Under the pieces are notes generated by a model that had not been told where the DNA came from, made no database searches, and saw nothing but the letters and a program-made list of their open reading frames with translations. A stretch of DNA of 64,000 nucleotides from Micropterus salmoides (lineage: Eukaryota > Chordata > Actinopteri > Centrarchiformes > Centrarchidae): assembly GCF_014851395.1 (NCBI RefSeq), contig NW_024041151.1, positions 31,759,755 to 31,823,754 on the forward strand, given 5' to 3'. How positions within the stretch are numbered: position 1 is the stretch's first letter; each line of letters begins with the position of its first letter. This document shows positions 1 to 11,539 of the stretch, piece after piece. Made by a program: the position numbers and the translations under genes.

Positions 1-55
1 AACCCGGGTCTCTCACACCAAAGGCATTCATCTCATCCACAAGGCTCCCCGGAAC
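1..55 (-). repeat. Probable SINE head fragment
   Basis: The first ~50 bases contain AACCCGGGTCTCTCACACC, which resembles the B-box side of tRNA-derived fish SINEs read on the minus strand and is close to the end of the SINE at 43190-43345 in this window. The element is cut by the window edge. Nothing else is recognisable from 56 to about 500. Confidence 0.3.
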
Positions 56-500
56 TTGGAGCCCCCCCTAAACTTGTTATTAACTGACCACCCCTGAGTT
101 GAAGCTTCCTGATAGCTGTCAGACTGGAGCTCCATTTGTAGAAAGTGAATAGAGTGTGCGCTGGCTCAAGTTTGCTAGATGATGTTTTGTTGTTGTTCTA
201 GATTACCGATGGAAGGCCAAATTAGCCTGCAGGCCACGGGATTTGGCCCGGGTTCTCCCGATTGGCCAGTCCGTCCCTGATCGGTGATCAGCTAAAAATA
301 AAAGTGTTATATCAACATTTATCAAAACGTTGGATAGGAAAATAACATATCCGAAATTATATACAAAATAGTAATATATGGGAGTTAAGAGTCATTTCCT
401 GGGCCTAAAGAGTTGGCAAACTGTTCAGCATCAGCCGGTGACACAAAGATTGATGTGTTGTTGTGGTCAATGTGGAGCTTGGCTAGAAAACGCAGAACAT

Positions 501-878
501 TTAGCACCAGCTAAACCACGTTTCATTAGGGTGAGGCTTTGGTCTCCGGCTACGGTGGGCGCGGTCTATTTTTATGGTTCTGCTAAAGTTGTCTCGGCCG
601 AATAGCTCTGCGATCAACTTAGAAACAAAATCAATAGGGCTGCCTTTCTCTTCCCCTTCTTGAATGCCCACAATCCTGACATTGAGTCCACGGGAGTGGC
701 CCTCCAAATCATTCAGTTTAGCTCTGAGGAGACCGTTAGCCACCTGTTGCACGTTGCTTCCAATGCGCTGATACTGTCAAGCCCCGTGGTTAGTGATACC
801 TGCTAGTATAGCATCGTTGCTAGCGGCAGACAAACTCGTCTTTGATGCATCTCTCGGTCTATTGTCTGTCTTAGGCAT
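501..878 (-). mobile_element. L1/Tx1-type LINE ORF1 fragment, degenerate
   Basis: Read on the minus strand from an ATG at 876-878, the sequence gives the start MPKTDNRPRDASKTSLSAA, then a stop and a gap. It continues as a coiled-coil-like stretch (AKLNDLEGHSRGLNVRIVGI) and ends near DRAHRSRRPKP. As I know the family, this matches ORF1 (an RNA-binding, trimerising protein) of L1-clade Tx1-like retrotransposons in fish. The middle of the coiled coil is missing and stop codons interrupt both ends, so it is a dead fragment. No linked ORF2 is seen. It lies in an sptlc1 intron. Confidence 0.55.
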
Positions 879-934
879 GTTGATATAAACCCCTCCGACA
901 GGCTACAGCACGGTTTAACGGACAACACAGCGTA

Positions 935-1345
935 AAAGCATCCTGACTGGGAACCTTACAAACTGGCATGGGATGTGCACGGCCCAGGACCGTAGGGGTC
1001 TGCAGTGGGTGATTCAAACTGCTCAGAAGATCATTGGTACCCATCTCCTGAGCATCAGTGATATCAGTGAGGTGTCTGCAGAGCCCAAAGGATACTAAAG
1101 GACAGTACCCACCCAGCCAAAGCCTGTTCACCCTGCTGCCTTCTGGGAAGAGATATAGAAGTTTGTCACACCATCAGACTTTCCCCCCCAAGCTGTCAGC
1201 CTCTTAAACTCTAATTCATCCTCAGCACTGCTCCACTGATGATAGTTTATTTCTGTTTACCATTTTTCACAATTTAATCTTTATTAGCAGAAGGGAGTTA
1301 CAAAACTTGTTGTACTGTGACAATAAAATCTATCTACCTACCTAA
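935..1345 (+). mobile_element. Rex1/CR1-like LINE 3' end
   Basis: This is the plus-strand 3' end of a non-LTR element. The text near 940-1190 gives residues of the reverse transcriptase C-terminal tail (LTNWHGMCTAQD-like, then SLFTLLPSGKRYRS-like) in broken frames. After a stop near 1205 a 3' UTR ends in TACTGTGACAATAAA and a short CTAC repeat (1315-1342). The same coding tail occurs inverted at 42010-42600, and the same 3' UTR recurs at 35505-35685 and inverted at 39465-39585. It is 5'-truncated. The clade name is from memory of similar fish elements. Confidence 0.6.
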
Positions 1346-1519
1346 TATAATGTTAAAATGCAATGTTGTTAAAATAAAATGAAGGAGATGGCATGGAGCA
1401 CTCGGAAGACACATCTACTCCATCACTGCACACGAGTGCTCATTTTTTGCTAAAGAATAATAACAAAAAATGTATATTTTCCACTCACTCAACTCTTCCG
1501 CATTGCGCAATTCACAGTA

Positions 1520-1890
1520 TGGTTAACATGGCAGAGGCTAGAAAGACACCCAAGATGTTATCGGAGGAAGTGAGTAAGAGTAAATATTGTACTGACCTTT
1601 ACTCTTTGGCGGGAGCTAAAAGAGCATGGCTAACTTCCTCTCCTCATTCTTCAGAGGACTTCTACATGACAGGTGCTGTTACAGGTCGTAGTGTGCAAGC
1701 GCGAAGCTTCCGGTCTGAGACGTGAATCCAATGCGGAAGTCCCATAAAGCTGCATTCTATTGAACGGCCAGCAGGGGTGACTCTGATGTTTCTACTTCTC
1801 AGCTGAGTTATTACCTCAGTAAACACTTTCCTGATGAGTTTATGGTCTCAATTGCTAGTTTCAAGTCTTTTTCAACACAGATTCATCATT
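1520..1890 (+). repeat. Dispersed repeat, inverted relative at 17710-17945
   Basis: This stretch includes a GTGAATCCAATGCGGAAGTC segment and a GGCCAGCAGGGGTGACTC segment. It shares text in reverse orientation with 17710-17945 (GAGTCGCCCCCTGCTG and TGAGAAGTAGACTCATTTTG-like stretches). It is probably a non-autonomous DNA element. The 110-codon open frame at 1393-1725 has no recognisable domain and overlaps the repeat. Bases 1346-1519 show nothing. Confidence 0.4.
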
Positions 1891-1942
1891 TTATTTAGGG
1901 GTTGTACCTGAAAACATGGTTTCATTTTCAAAAATCTTTTTT

Positions 1943-2652
1943 TGTCATACTGCACATTGCTGCAGCTCCTCTTTTCACTCTGTGTTGAAGGCTTAGTTTT
2001 AGCTTTGGAGTGATACATCTTACCTCTACAAGATCTTTGTTGGGAGTTGCACACACGCAGTTCCTAGTTAAGGATTACTACCCAATCAGAAGCAGAGTAG
2101 GGCAAGTCGTGAAAAGCCGGTACACATGGCTTCGGTTGAGCTGTATATCCCCTTACCAGCTTAGCAACATAGACTGGAGCGAGAGTTTCAGAGTGGTGAG
2201 TTATTAATCTGTAACAAAAGTATCTTTTATCCATAAAGTTTTGACTGAGCTCTGTCTCTACAGCACAGGAACAACTTTATGTCCATTGACTGCCTGGAGG
2301 GTAGCTAGTGTTTGGAAGGGAGAGAAGAGTCGGCAGGTGGACATCTTGTCGCTGTGTGCTGCAGCTCTGTGTTTTTCCACCAGTGTTTTTTAGGGTGTGT
2401 CAGACTAGCTGCTTGGCGAGCATTATGACACATTCTTTCTTGTGACGTCACAAGAAAGCTGAAGAAAAGGCCAGACTACAAACGAGCTGTTTTAAGGCAG
2501 TTCAGAGCAGAGTTTTCTGTGGGAGGTGGGAACTCCGTTTGGGCTGGACTTTGGGCTTTTTCACTTTGCAAACCTATTACATGCACACAGAAAAGGAATA
2601 TAACTAACTAGGGAAAAAGGCAAAAAGCAGAATTTAACCTCTTTAAAAAGAA
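1943..2652 (+). repeat. Dispersed repeat family A, copy 1
   Basis: About 700 bp are closely similar, in the same orientation, to 37801-38443 in ror2 intron 2. Shared landmarks include CACATTGCTGCAGCTCCTC, GTTGGGAGTT(G/A)CACA, CAGCTTAGCAACAT and TTTTCTGTGGGAG. Each copy carries a perfect palindrome (2435-2458 here) whose arm sequence differs between copies. No coding capacity is evident, so it is probably a non-autonomous DNA transposon. No clear target duplication was found. Confidence 0.6.
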
Positions 2653-3569
2653 AGGATGGTGTAGGAGGAGCTGAGGCAATTAAAGCAATCTAGTCCTTTT
2701 AAGCTAATGAGGAGATTGTTTTTTTTTCGATTTTTATTTACAAATGAAATGCTTGTTAACTATATATCAAACAATATATAGTGTTTGCTTACATACATGT
2801 TGTATTGGTGTTACTTATCTAGAGATTAAGCAGGGCCCACTTTTGCAAGTGCAGACTTAAAAAAAAAGTTTGCTTTACCTCTGCTGCTACAAGTCTTCAG
2901 TGTTGCAGCCATCACATCTTTGAGAAGAAAATAAGATATTTTCAACTGTTCCTCAGTGTTATCGTGTCTGGTTACAGCTTCAACATAAGTACAACATAAT
3001 GCAAAATTGCAAAAATGCCACTTTTTTTCCCTTCTGAGTTTGCATGTATGTGTTTTGAACACTAAGAACAGAAATGCTCTGGGTCCTCCACACAGTGACT
3101 AGATACCAATCCTATAACGTGAATGAGGAAATCAGGGAATTGTTTCAGACAATGTTTCCAAACTTTGACATCACTAAATCATTCACTTGCGGGAAAGATA
3201 AAAGTTCCACTCATTCACTCACACAAACTCATGACAACATGTTTGTATGATTTTTTTTTTTTCAACAAAGCATCTAAACTGTGTTCAGTACTGTTACGTT
3301 TGAATACATTTATTTACTTTGTAAGTAATTTTTTGACTGCATTTCCTTGGTTTTCTTTTTTTTTGATGTTGTGATATTGGTCTTATATTTTGTTCATTAA
3401 TGGTCTTGAAGGTCTTAAAAGGTCTTAAATTTAACTAGGTGAAAGCTGCAGAAACCCTGTTCATAACTGAACAGATTGATATCCCTAAAGTTTAATTGAC
3501 TTAATGTTATACTATGTGCAAGACAAATTGGTGATATTTCTTACTTTACATTTTTTACACCTGCCTAAA
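2653..3569. other. sptlc1 intron stretch, little recognisable
   Basis: Bases 2680-2760 resemble part of the hAT-like fragments at 9376-9590 and 46059-46263 (TAGTCCTTTTAAGCTAAT). The remainder is AT-rich intronic DNA with short homopolymers (A run near 2860, T run near 3250). I see no gene in it. Confidence 0.4.
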
Positions 3570-3570
3570 C

Positions 3571-5348
3571 AGGGCTCGACAGTAACGGTGGCCTGATGGC
3601 CTGGGGCCAGGAAAAAGTAACGTCGGGACAGTTGAACTTGCAACTTGGACCAGTGGACCAGTGCAAAAACATTTAGTATTTAAAAAAAATAAATCAGAAA
3701 CTCCTGCAGTTGCTTTGCAGCTCATGGCGCACACGGTTGTCCAATTCCAGATTTGTAGTGACGACTGGTTGTCAAATGTTATTTCTCTAATTTCAATCAA
3801 GCGGCATCCTCTGGGTCTGAAAGTGAAACCATGCGGACGGAACTTAAACCTACATTAAACAGCCAGCGGGACTACCTTGTGATTGACAAGTCGCTACCAT
3901 GGTGACTTGTATCTCCTGCTCTGTGTACATTTCTTTTATTAAATGGCTGTGAGCGAGAGAGCGAGCACGTCATGTTTGAGTCTGTTTGGTGTGTTTTGTT
4001 TTACATTTACATTTACTCATTTGGCAGACGCTTTTATCCAAAACAACTTACATTTGAGGAACAACATACAAGCATCAACAGAGCATCAAATACAGATCTA
4101 CAACTGACAATACATACTAGTAAGAGCTCACAGTACATATCATCATATCAATGGGGTAGATACCTAGGGAAGGAAGTAAGAGTTAACAAAGTGCAATCAA
4201 AACAAAAAGTGCAATCAATACAAGATCATTGTAGGGGATAGAAGAAGAAGGGCACAGGAAGTGCATGTTAGAGGTTAGGAGTTAGAGGTGTTATAAGAGG
4301 AAGTGTTCTCGGAAGAGATGAGTTTTCAAGAGCTTCTTGAAGTCAGAGAGGGACGCCCCTGCTCTGATGGCGTGTGGTAGCTCGTTCCACCGTCGTGGTG
4401 TCACAGATGAGAATAGCCGGGACTGGGATTGCTTTGTGTGAAGGGATGGCAGAACGTAAGTTTGTATTATGGAGTTTAGGTAGATGGGTGCAGACCCAGT
4501 AGTCACTCTGTATGCAAGCATTAGTGACTTGAATTTGATTCTGGAGGCCACGGGGAACCACTGAAGGTCACAAAGTAATGGAGTGACATGAGTCCTTTTG
4601 GGCTGATCAAAAACCAGATGCGCTGCTGCGTTCTGAACCATTTGTAAGGGTTTCACCGCACAAGCTGGAAGACCTGCTAGGAGGACATTGCAATAGTCGA
4701 TGCGAGAGATAACCATGGCCTGTACCAGAAGCTGGGTGGCGTACTGAGTGAGGTAGGGCCTGATTTTCCTTATGTTGTATAGAGCAAAGCGACACGACCG
4801 AGAGACAGCAGCAACATGGTCTGAAAAGGACAGCTGGTCATCAATCATGACACCCAAGTTTCTCACCACCTTGGCTGGAGTGATGGTTGAAGAGTCAATT
4901 TGTAGTTTGATGTTATGGTGGATAGATTGCTTGGCTGGAATGACCAAGAGTTCAGTCTTAGAGAGGTTTAGTTGAAGGTGGCAAGCTTTCATCCATGCAG
5001 ATATGTCTGATAGACAGTCCGTGATCCGCGCCAAGACAGTGGGATCGCGTGGCTGGAAGGATAGGTAGAGTTGTGTGTCGTCTGTAAATTAGTACATTAG
5101 TATGTCTGTAAAAAAGTAAATTTTGTTAACTAATACCTTTTTTTAAATAATTTTAACTGTTTAACTATTACATTTTAGTTTAGTTTTTTTTATATCCAGG
5201 ATGTATTAAATAACCGATTTTTGTAACAGTTGTAACGCTGATAAATAACTTTCGGAAGGAGGGCCAGTAAAAATAGTCTTTGGGCCAGTAAGTTTCAAAC
5301 AGACTGGCAAAGTGGGGCCAGACGGAAAAAAGTTTAACGTTGAGCCCT
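3571..5348. mobile_element. hAT-like non-autonomous element split by an L2 insertion
   Basis: The left end AGGGCTCGACAGTAACG (3571) and the right end TTAACGTTGAGCCCT (to 5348) form short inverted repeats, and both ends carry GGGCCAG/CCAGTAA motifs. A partial inverted relative lies at 17372-18190. The 8-bp flanks are GCCTAAAC and GTTAAAAC, only five of eight matching, so the target duplication is weak. The L2 fragment at 4008-5095 sits inside, which implies the DNA element arrived first. Confidence 0.5.
4008..5095 (-). mobile_element. L2/Maui-type LINE, 5'-truncated, reverse transcriptase C-terminal part
   Basis: A 247-codon minus-strand frame (5034 to 4291) encodes the thumb and C-terminal part of a non-LTR reverse transcriptase. 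Landmarks are LQLNLSKTELLVIP, VRNLGVMIDDQLSF, SRIDYCNVLLAGLP, NAAAHLVF and WNELPHAIR. Just upstream the catalytic YADD reads as FTDD behind a stop (about 5080), so the copy is inactive and truncated there. The 3' end (lower coordinates) has the typical fish L2 tail: TTGGCAGACGCTTTTATCC at about 4021-4039, then ACATTTACATTT-type sequence. It belongs to a different L2 subfamily from the element at 50222-55140, because the tails differ. It lies inside the hAT-like element. Confidence 0.8.
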
Positions 5349-5349
5349 G

Positions 5350-6331
5350 TTAAAACAAGTACTGTACATGTTCTACATTATGACGTAGATATTTCTAGAA
5401 ACATTGAGTATATTCGCCTGCGTGTTTGGTTATGGCTGGGGGTTAAACGGATTAGCTCGAGGCCCTTGTGGACGTCATAGACACTGTCATTTCCATTCAG
5501 TGTGCTTTATTTACCCGTATGTTTCATTTCAACAATTTTGCCACAGCAGTTTCAAAATCAAAATCACCAGGCCCAACAGCTCCTTCTAATGACGCATCAC
5601 ACGACTGTTCATCTTGACCATTATCACCCATCCATGATTGAACATCTTTTAAGTCTCTCTGATAGGATTCATTTAAGCTCATACCAATAGAGACTCATAC
5701 TCTGAAATCCACACCAACTGAAGGGGGAAATAATCAGCATCTCAATATGCAACAATGGCACAAATGAAATGCCTGTAGCTAGCTACAAATTGAATTAGAA
5801 TTCAGTATGTCATATGATTATTTTAGCACCATATGTCTACCGGATCAGGTAGACAGGTAGGTAATCTCGGATCTTCCATCCCCAGCTCCTCCAGTCTGCA
5901 TGTCAAAGTGTACTTGAGCAAGAACTTGTGTGAATGTTGGTTTCATTCTGATCCGCAGTTGGTAACGACCAGATAAAATAATCATTTAACCGGACAAATA
6001 TCAAAACCAGGCCTTGCAAAGATTCAACCTCTACAGTTTAAAAAAAAAAAGCTTGCCTCACATACATAATGTCAGGTCCCACAGTTCTCTCATTCCTCAG
6101 TGCCTGTATCTTATAACAGCTATATCTATGTCTTCAGTTGCCCAACAATCAACCACACCCACATTACCTGCACCAACTGTCTGAAATACAAAAAACAAAT
6201 GCAACCCAAAGTTACAATAAACAAATTAATATCAAACATAATTTGAGTACCAAAATATATACTCAATAATATTTAACATTAAATGTATATTAAATAACTT
6301 TTTTTACATCTATGACACAATGTGTAATGTG
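5350..6331. other. sptlc1 intron stretch, nothing recognised
   Basis: AT-rich intronic DNA. The short open frames here (for example 5404-5589) show no domain, splice or codon signal. No repeat match was found elsewhere in the window. Confidence 0.4.
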
Positions 6332-7058
6332 TAGGGCTGCTGCTAACGATGATTTTAGTACTTGAAGCTTTTATAGATTATTTCAACAATCTATCGATGC
6401 ATTTTTTAAGAAGAACTTAGGCTTGGCGGTGGCGGCGCCCCCCACCACGGTAACGGGATCAGCTTTGTACGTTGATAGATGATGGATATTTATTAGTCTT
6501 TTTGGAAATGTCATACAGCAAACATCAGACCAGCAGCATCAACAGACAAACAACCAGACAGCTGCTTTACCAACACAAACATCACCCGAGTATTATACAA
6601 GTTACACTAAGGTGCAGCTCCCCATCACCCAGTTAACTCCTGACTGTGACATTAGAACCCAAACTCACGGTGGAGAACAACAAACACACGTGTGTACATT
6701 ATCAGCTGAGGACTGCGGCTTACTTTAGCTAGCCTTCAACTCAACAATCAATCATGATTTCTGTTAAATGCTAAAGTTGCTGTTACTGTTACCTTATCTG
6801 TGGTCCGCTGGCAGAACACCGGCTGCTTTCTGATCAGGTACCGTCGTGCTGTTGGTAGGCCACGTAAGTTTAATTTTACGGTGGACGGAATGTAACATTA
6901 CAGATTATTTTCGTTTAGCTTGAAATAATCCCATACTTTGAACACTTTCTTCTTCGTCCCTCGCTATTTTCTCGCAAAGAATGCAATGCAAAGAATTTGC
7001 GTCGATGCATTTTAGTAATTGAATTAATCGATATAATCGATGAATTGTTTCAGCTCTA
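6332..7058. mobile_element. hAT-type non-autonomous element with 8-bp target duplication
   Basis: The element starts TAGGGCTGC (6332) and ends CAGCTCTA (7058). Terminal inverted repeats continue imperfectly inward, with TCGAT-rich text near both ends. The flanks GTAATGTG (6324-6331) and GTTATGTG (7059-7066) match at seven of eight positions, as expected of an 8-bp hAT target duplication. No transposase frame is visible in its 727 bp. It sits about 330 bp before the first visible sptlc1 exon. Confidence 0.7.
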
Positions 7059-7391
7059 GTTATGTGCGCAGTGTCCTTGTCTTTTCATTTTTAACTTCCC
7101 TTTTTGTTGATGCTAGGCTCCTATCCTCATGCCTACACCTGTCTGCCAACTGGTGTGCAGCAGCACATGTGCTGCTAAAATAAATTCATTGTTTCTAATT
7201 ATAATTCTTGCAAGAATGTTATTTGTTTTGATAAACTTTTCCAATGAACAAAATAAGAGATGACACAAAGGGCATTTGGATCAAGAGTGCGCTTGTTCAG
7301 CCTCTCATATCTGAAAACATTTTGGGCTTATTTGTTTCCATTGTGTATGTGTGTCTCATGTGTAACACGGTACCATTTTTGCACCATGCAG

Positions 7392-7487
7392 ATAGATGAC
7401 ATTGACCTGATCAGTGCCAATATGGAGAACGCTGTTGCCTCTATCGGAGGCTTCTGCTGTGGACGATCCTTTGTCATCGACCACCAG
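7392..7487 (+). CDS. sptlc1: sptlc1 exon, first visible
   Basis: This exon has 96 nt (32 codons), phase 0 at both ends. It follows the acceptor ATGCAG and precedes the donor GTAAAT. It encodes IDDIDLISANMENAV through CCGRSFVIDHQ, part of the fold-type I aminotransferase-like domain. Confidence 0.96.
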
Positions 7488-10400
7488 GTAAATACAAGAG
7501 TTTTATTGATACATGAATAAATGACTAATTGGTCTCTGCTCAATAATGTTTAAATTAAATTGCTAATCAAGTTAAAGCACTGTATGGCTGTACACATACA
7601 ACTTTGACACATAGTGTGAGAGACTGTATCCTCAAACATTTTAAGAAGTATCCAAAAAAAGAGTTAAGCTGATGATACACAGAGCAACTTTTAGAGCAAT
7701 CATGCAGGGCAACGTTGCCGTCAATGGTAATGAGTAAAGATTACTACCGTTATCCCCTTCCCCCACCACTCCGCCACCCGCCCCGTATCGCCGCTATCCG
7801 TTCAAAACCTAGTCGGACTTGCCACTAGCAAGATTGCCCAGCAACATTGCTCAAAAAGTTGCCCCGTGTATCATCAGCTTTAATGAGGTGTGAACAACCC
7901 CACCTATGAAGATGTTTACATCCTGGTCCGGGCCTCAGTCCTGTCCACTTCAAAATAGCTGTTTACTAACACTTCCTCTGAAAGTGGACAAATAAAATAA
8001 AGCCGGGGCTGTAAACGGTGCTTCTACTAAATATGAGTAATAGTAGTGAAGGGGCTGAAATCGAATACAGTGAGTTACTTTCTATCTGCTGCTTTTAATT
8101 TAGGTCAATTTGTTTCTTCTTTAATATTAAAATATATTTTGTACAGTGTGATCAGTGTTAAAATACCAATCCTAACAACATCCACTGACTCAGTAAAAAG
8201 TAAGTAAGTCTCCTGTTTTGTAGCGTCTGTCGGGCCAGGGCTACTGTTTCTCTGCCTCCCTGCCTCCCATGCTGGCTGCTGCTGCCATTGAGGCCCTCAA
8301 CATCATGGAGGAGGATCCAGGTACAGGTTTCAAACATTAACTAAAATTATGAATAGAATGTGAGGAAATAACCGTTTTGACAATATGTCAACAACAGAAG
8401 ATCTATATATATTGTGTTGCATTGCTCCTTTAACAACTCCTCTATGCACCTTTCCATCTTGGGGGCATTTATTTGAGACAAGCTGTTATTAGAGAAAGTG
8501 CTTTTCATTGCTAATGCCTGCTGATTAGAAATGTGCATTAGAAAGAAGCAGTTCTGTTTTCAAACCTGTTCCCGCTCATCCATCTGTCTTCATCTGTTTT
8601 GCAGATATTTTCACTGTCCTGAAGGAAAAGTGCAAACATGTTTGCAAGGCTTTAAAGGGGTAAGACTTGACTGTGAGTCAAATCAAGAACTCCAACAAGA
8701 TGATTGATGTGTGAATTTATCTAAAAGTTTAAAGTTGACTGTTGCTAGTGACTAAGGGGTTTATTTTCTAAGAAAGAATGTCAAAAATCTATTATTTAAA
8801 TGTTAATTGATAACGTAATGTTGACGAACGCAAAAGGCAGAACTCACAGAAGTGCAGCGCCTTCCTGCGTCTGTGGCATGCACATAACAGAGAACCGTGT
8901 TCCCCCTTGTATTCGGCACACCACCACTGGGAATAAATAACCACCTTACTTAAATGTCACACAATCATTAATATCTATGCTCAAGTAATGATTTTATCTC
9001 GCACATTGTGCGAGCATGGTGACACTTGACGCTTGGCAGCTCCATGTGTATCCTGTGTGTGTGGTCAAGCGAATGAGAGAGCGAGTGGCAGTTAGTGGAA
9101 AAAGATATTAGCAGCAACTATGGTTGGGCCGATAGCCATCATCCATCGGCGATGGCAGACAGATGGTCGATGGTTGAGCAGGCATCGTGATTGTAAAACC
9201 CGCCCCCCCAGCAAAAATATCAAAATTTTTCACATTAAACCAGCAGGCTTTAATCACCAGGAACATTATTATTATACATTTTAAATACTCTTTGCACCTT
9301 CCTCTGGATTCTCTTCTCCCCACACACAGACACAAAGAAGCCTACACCTCAGGTAAACACACCTGCTTAATGAAGTAATTAGGAAGGCAAACTAGTCCTT
9401 TTAAGCTAATTGGGAGATGTTTATTTTGGATTTTAATGGGCAAATGTTACGCTTAGTAATTATCCAGAGATTCTGTATAGAATAAAATTATGTCTCAAGA
9501 TGCATTGATCGTTTTATTATCGCATCGCAGCCCTCTGAATCGTAATCAAATTGAATCATGAGGTGCCCAGAGATTCCCACCCCTAGTGGCAGGTGGCTGT
9601 GTAGAGGAAACGCATGACTGTCCACACCATATCCAGGCCAGCAGAGACAGGGTTATTTTACATCAAAATGATCTTGACCGAAGTTTCAGAGTTGCTCTTC
9701 CCAGTATTTTGTGATTGTTTGGCATGATCCTTGTTTGACAGAACTCCAGGTCTGAAGTTAGTAGGAGTACCATTTGCCCCAGCTCTTCACTTACAGCTGG
9801 AGAGAAGTTCAGGCTCCAGAGACTCCGACATGCAGCTGCTCCGCACTATTGTAGACTATGTAAGTCCAGCTGATCACATCAATCCCAGGCACACAATTAT
9901 ATTAAAAGGTTATTTTTTACAAGTGAAGACAAACAACTGGAAAATCATTGATGTTTTTTAATGTTTACTATTATGCTCAGATTTTCTTCAACATTTTAAT
10001 ATAGCTGTATATCAAATGGTGACAGAGTTTAATGTTAAATGACAGAGATTATGTTATTTAGTGTCTCTTAGTAGTTTCTGTTTTCTGTATCAGTGTTTGG
10101 GAAGACATGTTGCCCTGACCCTCGCTTGTTACCTGGAAAAAGAAGAGCGGTTCCTCCCCCCACCCAGGTAAGGGACCCTACTTTCCAGCCGATACAGTGT
10201 ATCAAAATGTATTATTATCTTAAGTCAGTTCATTACCAGGAACACACACACTGTAGTTTATTCAACTAACACATCATTGCTTTTGGTCTTTTCAGGAGAT
10301 TTTTATAACAAAAATACATAAATTATTTTTTAAAGGGGGTACAATGAACAATGTTGTGTTTTATATTGTAATTATATTTATAGATATGCATTTTCAAAGT

Positions 10401-10787
10401 CAACTTGAAGTATTGTGTCTGTTCTTTGTCACCTGACCCTATTTACATCCACTGGAAATGTGAAAGGGCAGGTAAAATAGAGAGGTATGAATGAACACCA
10501 CTGTGGGAAGAGATATTGGTAATTCTCCAGTAAAAGAATAAATGGGGAAATCTGAGAGCAACCCTGTTGAACTCTTGAAACACGTTAATTTCAGTGAATG
10601 AAGTGTCAGCATTTATAAATGGCATCATTTGTGAAGATGCCATAAGCTTTGACAGTGCTGTTGTGTCTGACTGCTCCACCTGTTTGTCCTCAGCATCAGA
10701 GTGGTGGTCACCGTTGAACATACGGAGGAGGACATTCAGAAGGCCGTGTCTTGTATCAAAGAAGCAGCTTCAGCTGTCCTGAAATGA
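7392..10787 (+). CDS. sptlc1: Serine palmitoyltransferase long chain base subunit 1, 3' part (six exons)
   Basis: Joining exons 7392-7487, 8224-8320, 8605-8659, 9742-9859, 10094-10167 and 10694-10787 gives 177 residues that match the C-terminal 177 of the 473-residue vertebrate SPTLC1 I know, residue for residue in length. SPTLC1 is the non-catalytic partner of SPTLC2/3 in the ER membrane. The heterodimer condenses serine with palmitoyl-CoA, the first and rate-limiting step of sphingolipid synthesis. Visible motifs include NMENAVASIGGFCCGRSF, RLSGQGYCFSASLP and LEKEERFLPPP. The serine and alanine equivalent to human S331 and A352, sites of sensory neuropathy mutations, are conserved. All introns are GT-AG and the phases join cleanly. 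Upstream exons are left of the window. I recognised none in 1-7391. Confidence 0.97.
7677..7879. mobile_element. PIF/Harbinger-type MITE, TTA target duplication
   Basis: The 203-bp element has inverted repeats beginning AGCTGATGATACAC at both ends; about 24 of the outer 26 bases match. It is flanked by TTA on each side (7674-7676 and 7880-7882), as in PIF/Harbinger transposition. It lies in an sptlc1 intron and has no coding capacity. Confidence 0.75.
8224..8320 (+). CDS. sptlc1: sptlc1 exon, second visible
   Basis: This exon has 97 nt and ends in phase 1. The acceptor is TTTGTAG and the donor GTACAG. It encodes RLSGQGYCFSASLPPML, then AAAAIEALNIMEEDP. The S and A aligned with human S331 and A352 are here. 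Confidence 0.96.
8605..8659 (+). CDS. sptlc1: sptlc1 exon, third visible
   Basis: This exon has 55 nt, entering in phase 1 and leaving in phase 2. The acceptor is TTTTGCAG and the donor GTAAGA. It encodes DIFTVLKEKCKHVCKALKG, whose last glycine codon is split. Confidence 0.94.
8660..9741. other. sptlc1 intron with hAT-like repeat
   Basis: Bases 9075-9590 hold repeat DNA. From 9376 to 9590 it matches 46059-46265 closely (GGCAAACT.GTCCTTTTAAG at the start, GATTCCCACCCCTAGTG at the end). Such endings are typical of fish hAT remnants. Bases 8660-9074 show nothing recognisable. Confidence 0.5.
9742..9859 (+). CDS. sptlc1: sptlc1 exon, fourth visible
   Basis: This exon has 118 nt, entering in phase 2 and leaving in phase 0. 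The acceptor is TTTGACAG and the donor GTAAGT. It encodes TPGLKLVGVPFAPALHLQLE and then RSSGSRDSDMQLLRTIVDY, aligned with the human segment GLKVVGESLSPAFHLQLE. Confidence 0.95.
10094..10167 (+). CDS. sptlc1: sptlc1 exon, fifth visible
   Basis: This exon has 74 nt, entering in phase 0 and leaving in phase 2. The acceptor is TATCAG and the donor GTAAGG. It encodes CLGRHVALTLACYLEKEERF, then LPPP. Confidence 0.95.
10168..10693. other. Last sptlc1 intron, nothing recognised
   Basis: AT-rich intron of 526 bp with normal GTAAGG and CTCAG ends. No repeat or gene is seen. The minus-strand open frame 10443-10721 is a chance overlap with the last exon. Confidence 0.6.
10694..10787 (+). CDS. sptlc1: sptlc1 terminal coding exon
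   Basis: After the acceptor CCTCAG the exon encodes SIRVVVTVEHTEEDIQKAV and then SCIKEAASAVLK, ending at TGA 10785-10787. The C-terminus equals the human protein in length. Confidence 0.96.
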
Positions 10788-11380
10788 TGTGTTTTTTCTA
10801 CTGCTAAAACTAAGCAGACATCACTGGAGTTTAGATTTCTCACTCACTGTGATGGGAATACTCTCATCCACAGACTGTAAGCCATGCAGATTGAATGTGT
10901 CATGAGCATCTTTTCTGACAAATGCACATTAAATCGCCTTGCTTTTGTTTGTCTCTTAATAATTATTTGCCTCAGTTATCATGTGTCATAACAATATATA
11001 GCATGTAGTATGATTATTAATGTGTATAGCAGGACTGTTGGACTTGGCCCCCAGCCACTATTAGAGAAAGACAGCTGCAATGATAACTAGACTTGATCTC
11101 TACAGACCAAATGACTTGTTTTTATGTACTGACCAAAGAGGATACATTGTGCTCATTGATTTCAGTCTACTAGCACATGAACTGTACACTGTACCTCAGC
11201 ACTTTGAGGGTTGTGATTTTATATGCCACTGGTCATTTTACCACAGAAAGTTTTACACCTGGATTTCTTTCTCCTTTGTTTTTCAATAAAGTTACTTCTG
11301 TTTTGTTGGACGTCATGCATTTCTGACTGCTTTATGTTCATGAAATGTAAATAAATATGATCTAAATTTGAGTTATGGTG
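10788..11380 (+). other. sptlc1: sptlc1 3' UTR with polyadenylation signals
   Basis: The stretch after the stop is non-repetitive. It has an ATTAAA at 10928-10933 and AATAAA at 11285-11290 and 11350-11355, the last two followed by GT/T-rich DNA. Transcript ends near 11310 or 11380 are inferred. Open frames at 11080-11289 and 11219-11407 have no coding signal. Confidence 0.65.
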
Positions 11381-11539
11381 TTTTTTTTGTGTGAAATGAT
11401 CATGCATCTGTTTCAGGTTAAGATGATTTGATGTGTTTTGAGCTCTACAACCATTTCAAACCACCAAACAGAAAGCAGACCAGGGTAGAGTTCAAACTAT
11501 GACAGCTTATTAAGACCATTGTATGTACTGTGTGTGTGT

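Noticed and set aside
1..7391. Further upstream sptlc1 exons
   Set aside because: I looked for the expected preceding segment (glycine-rich GEHGRG region) in the plus-strand frames and did not find it.
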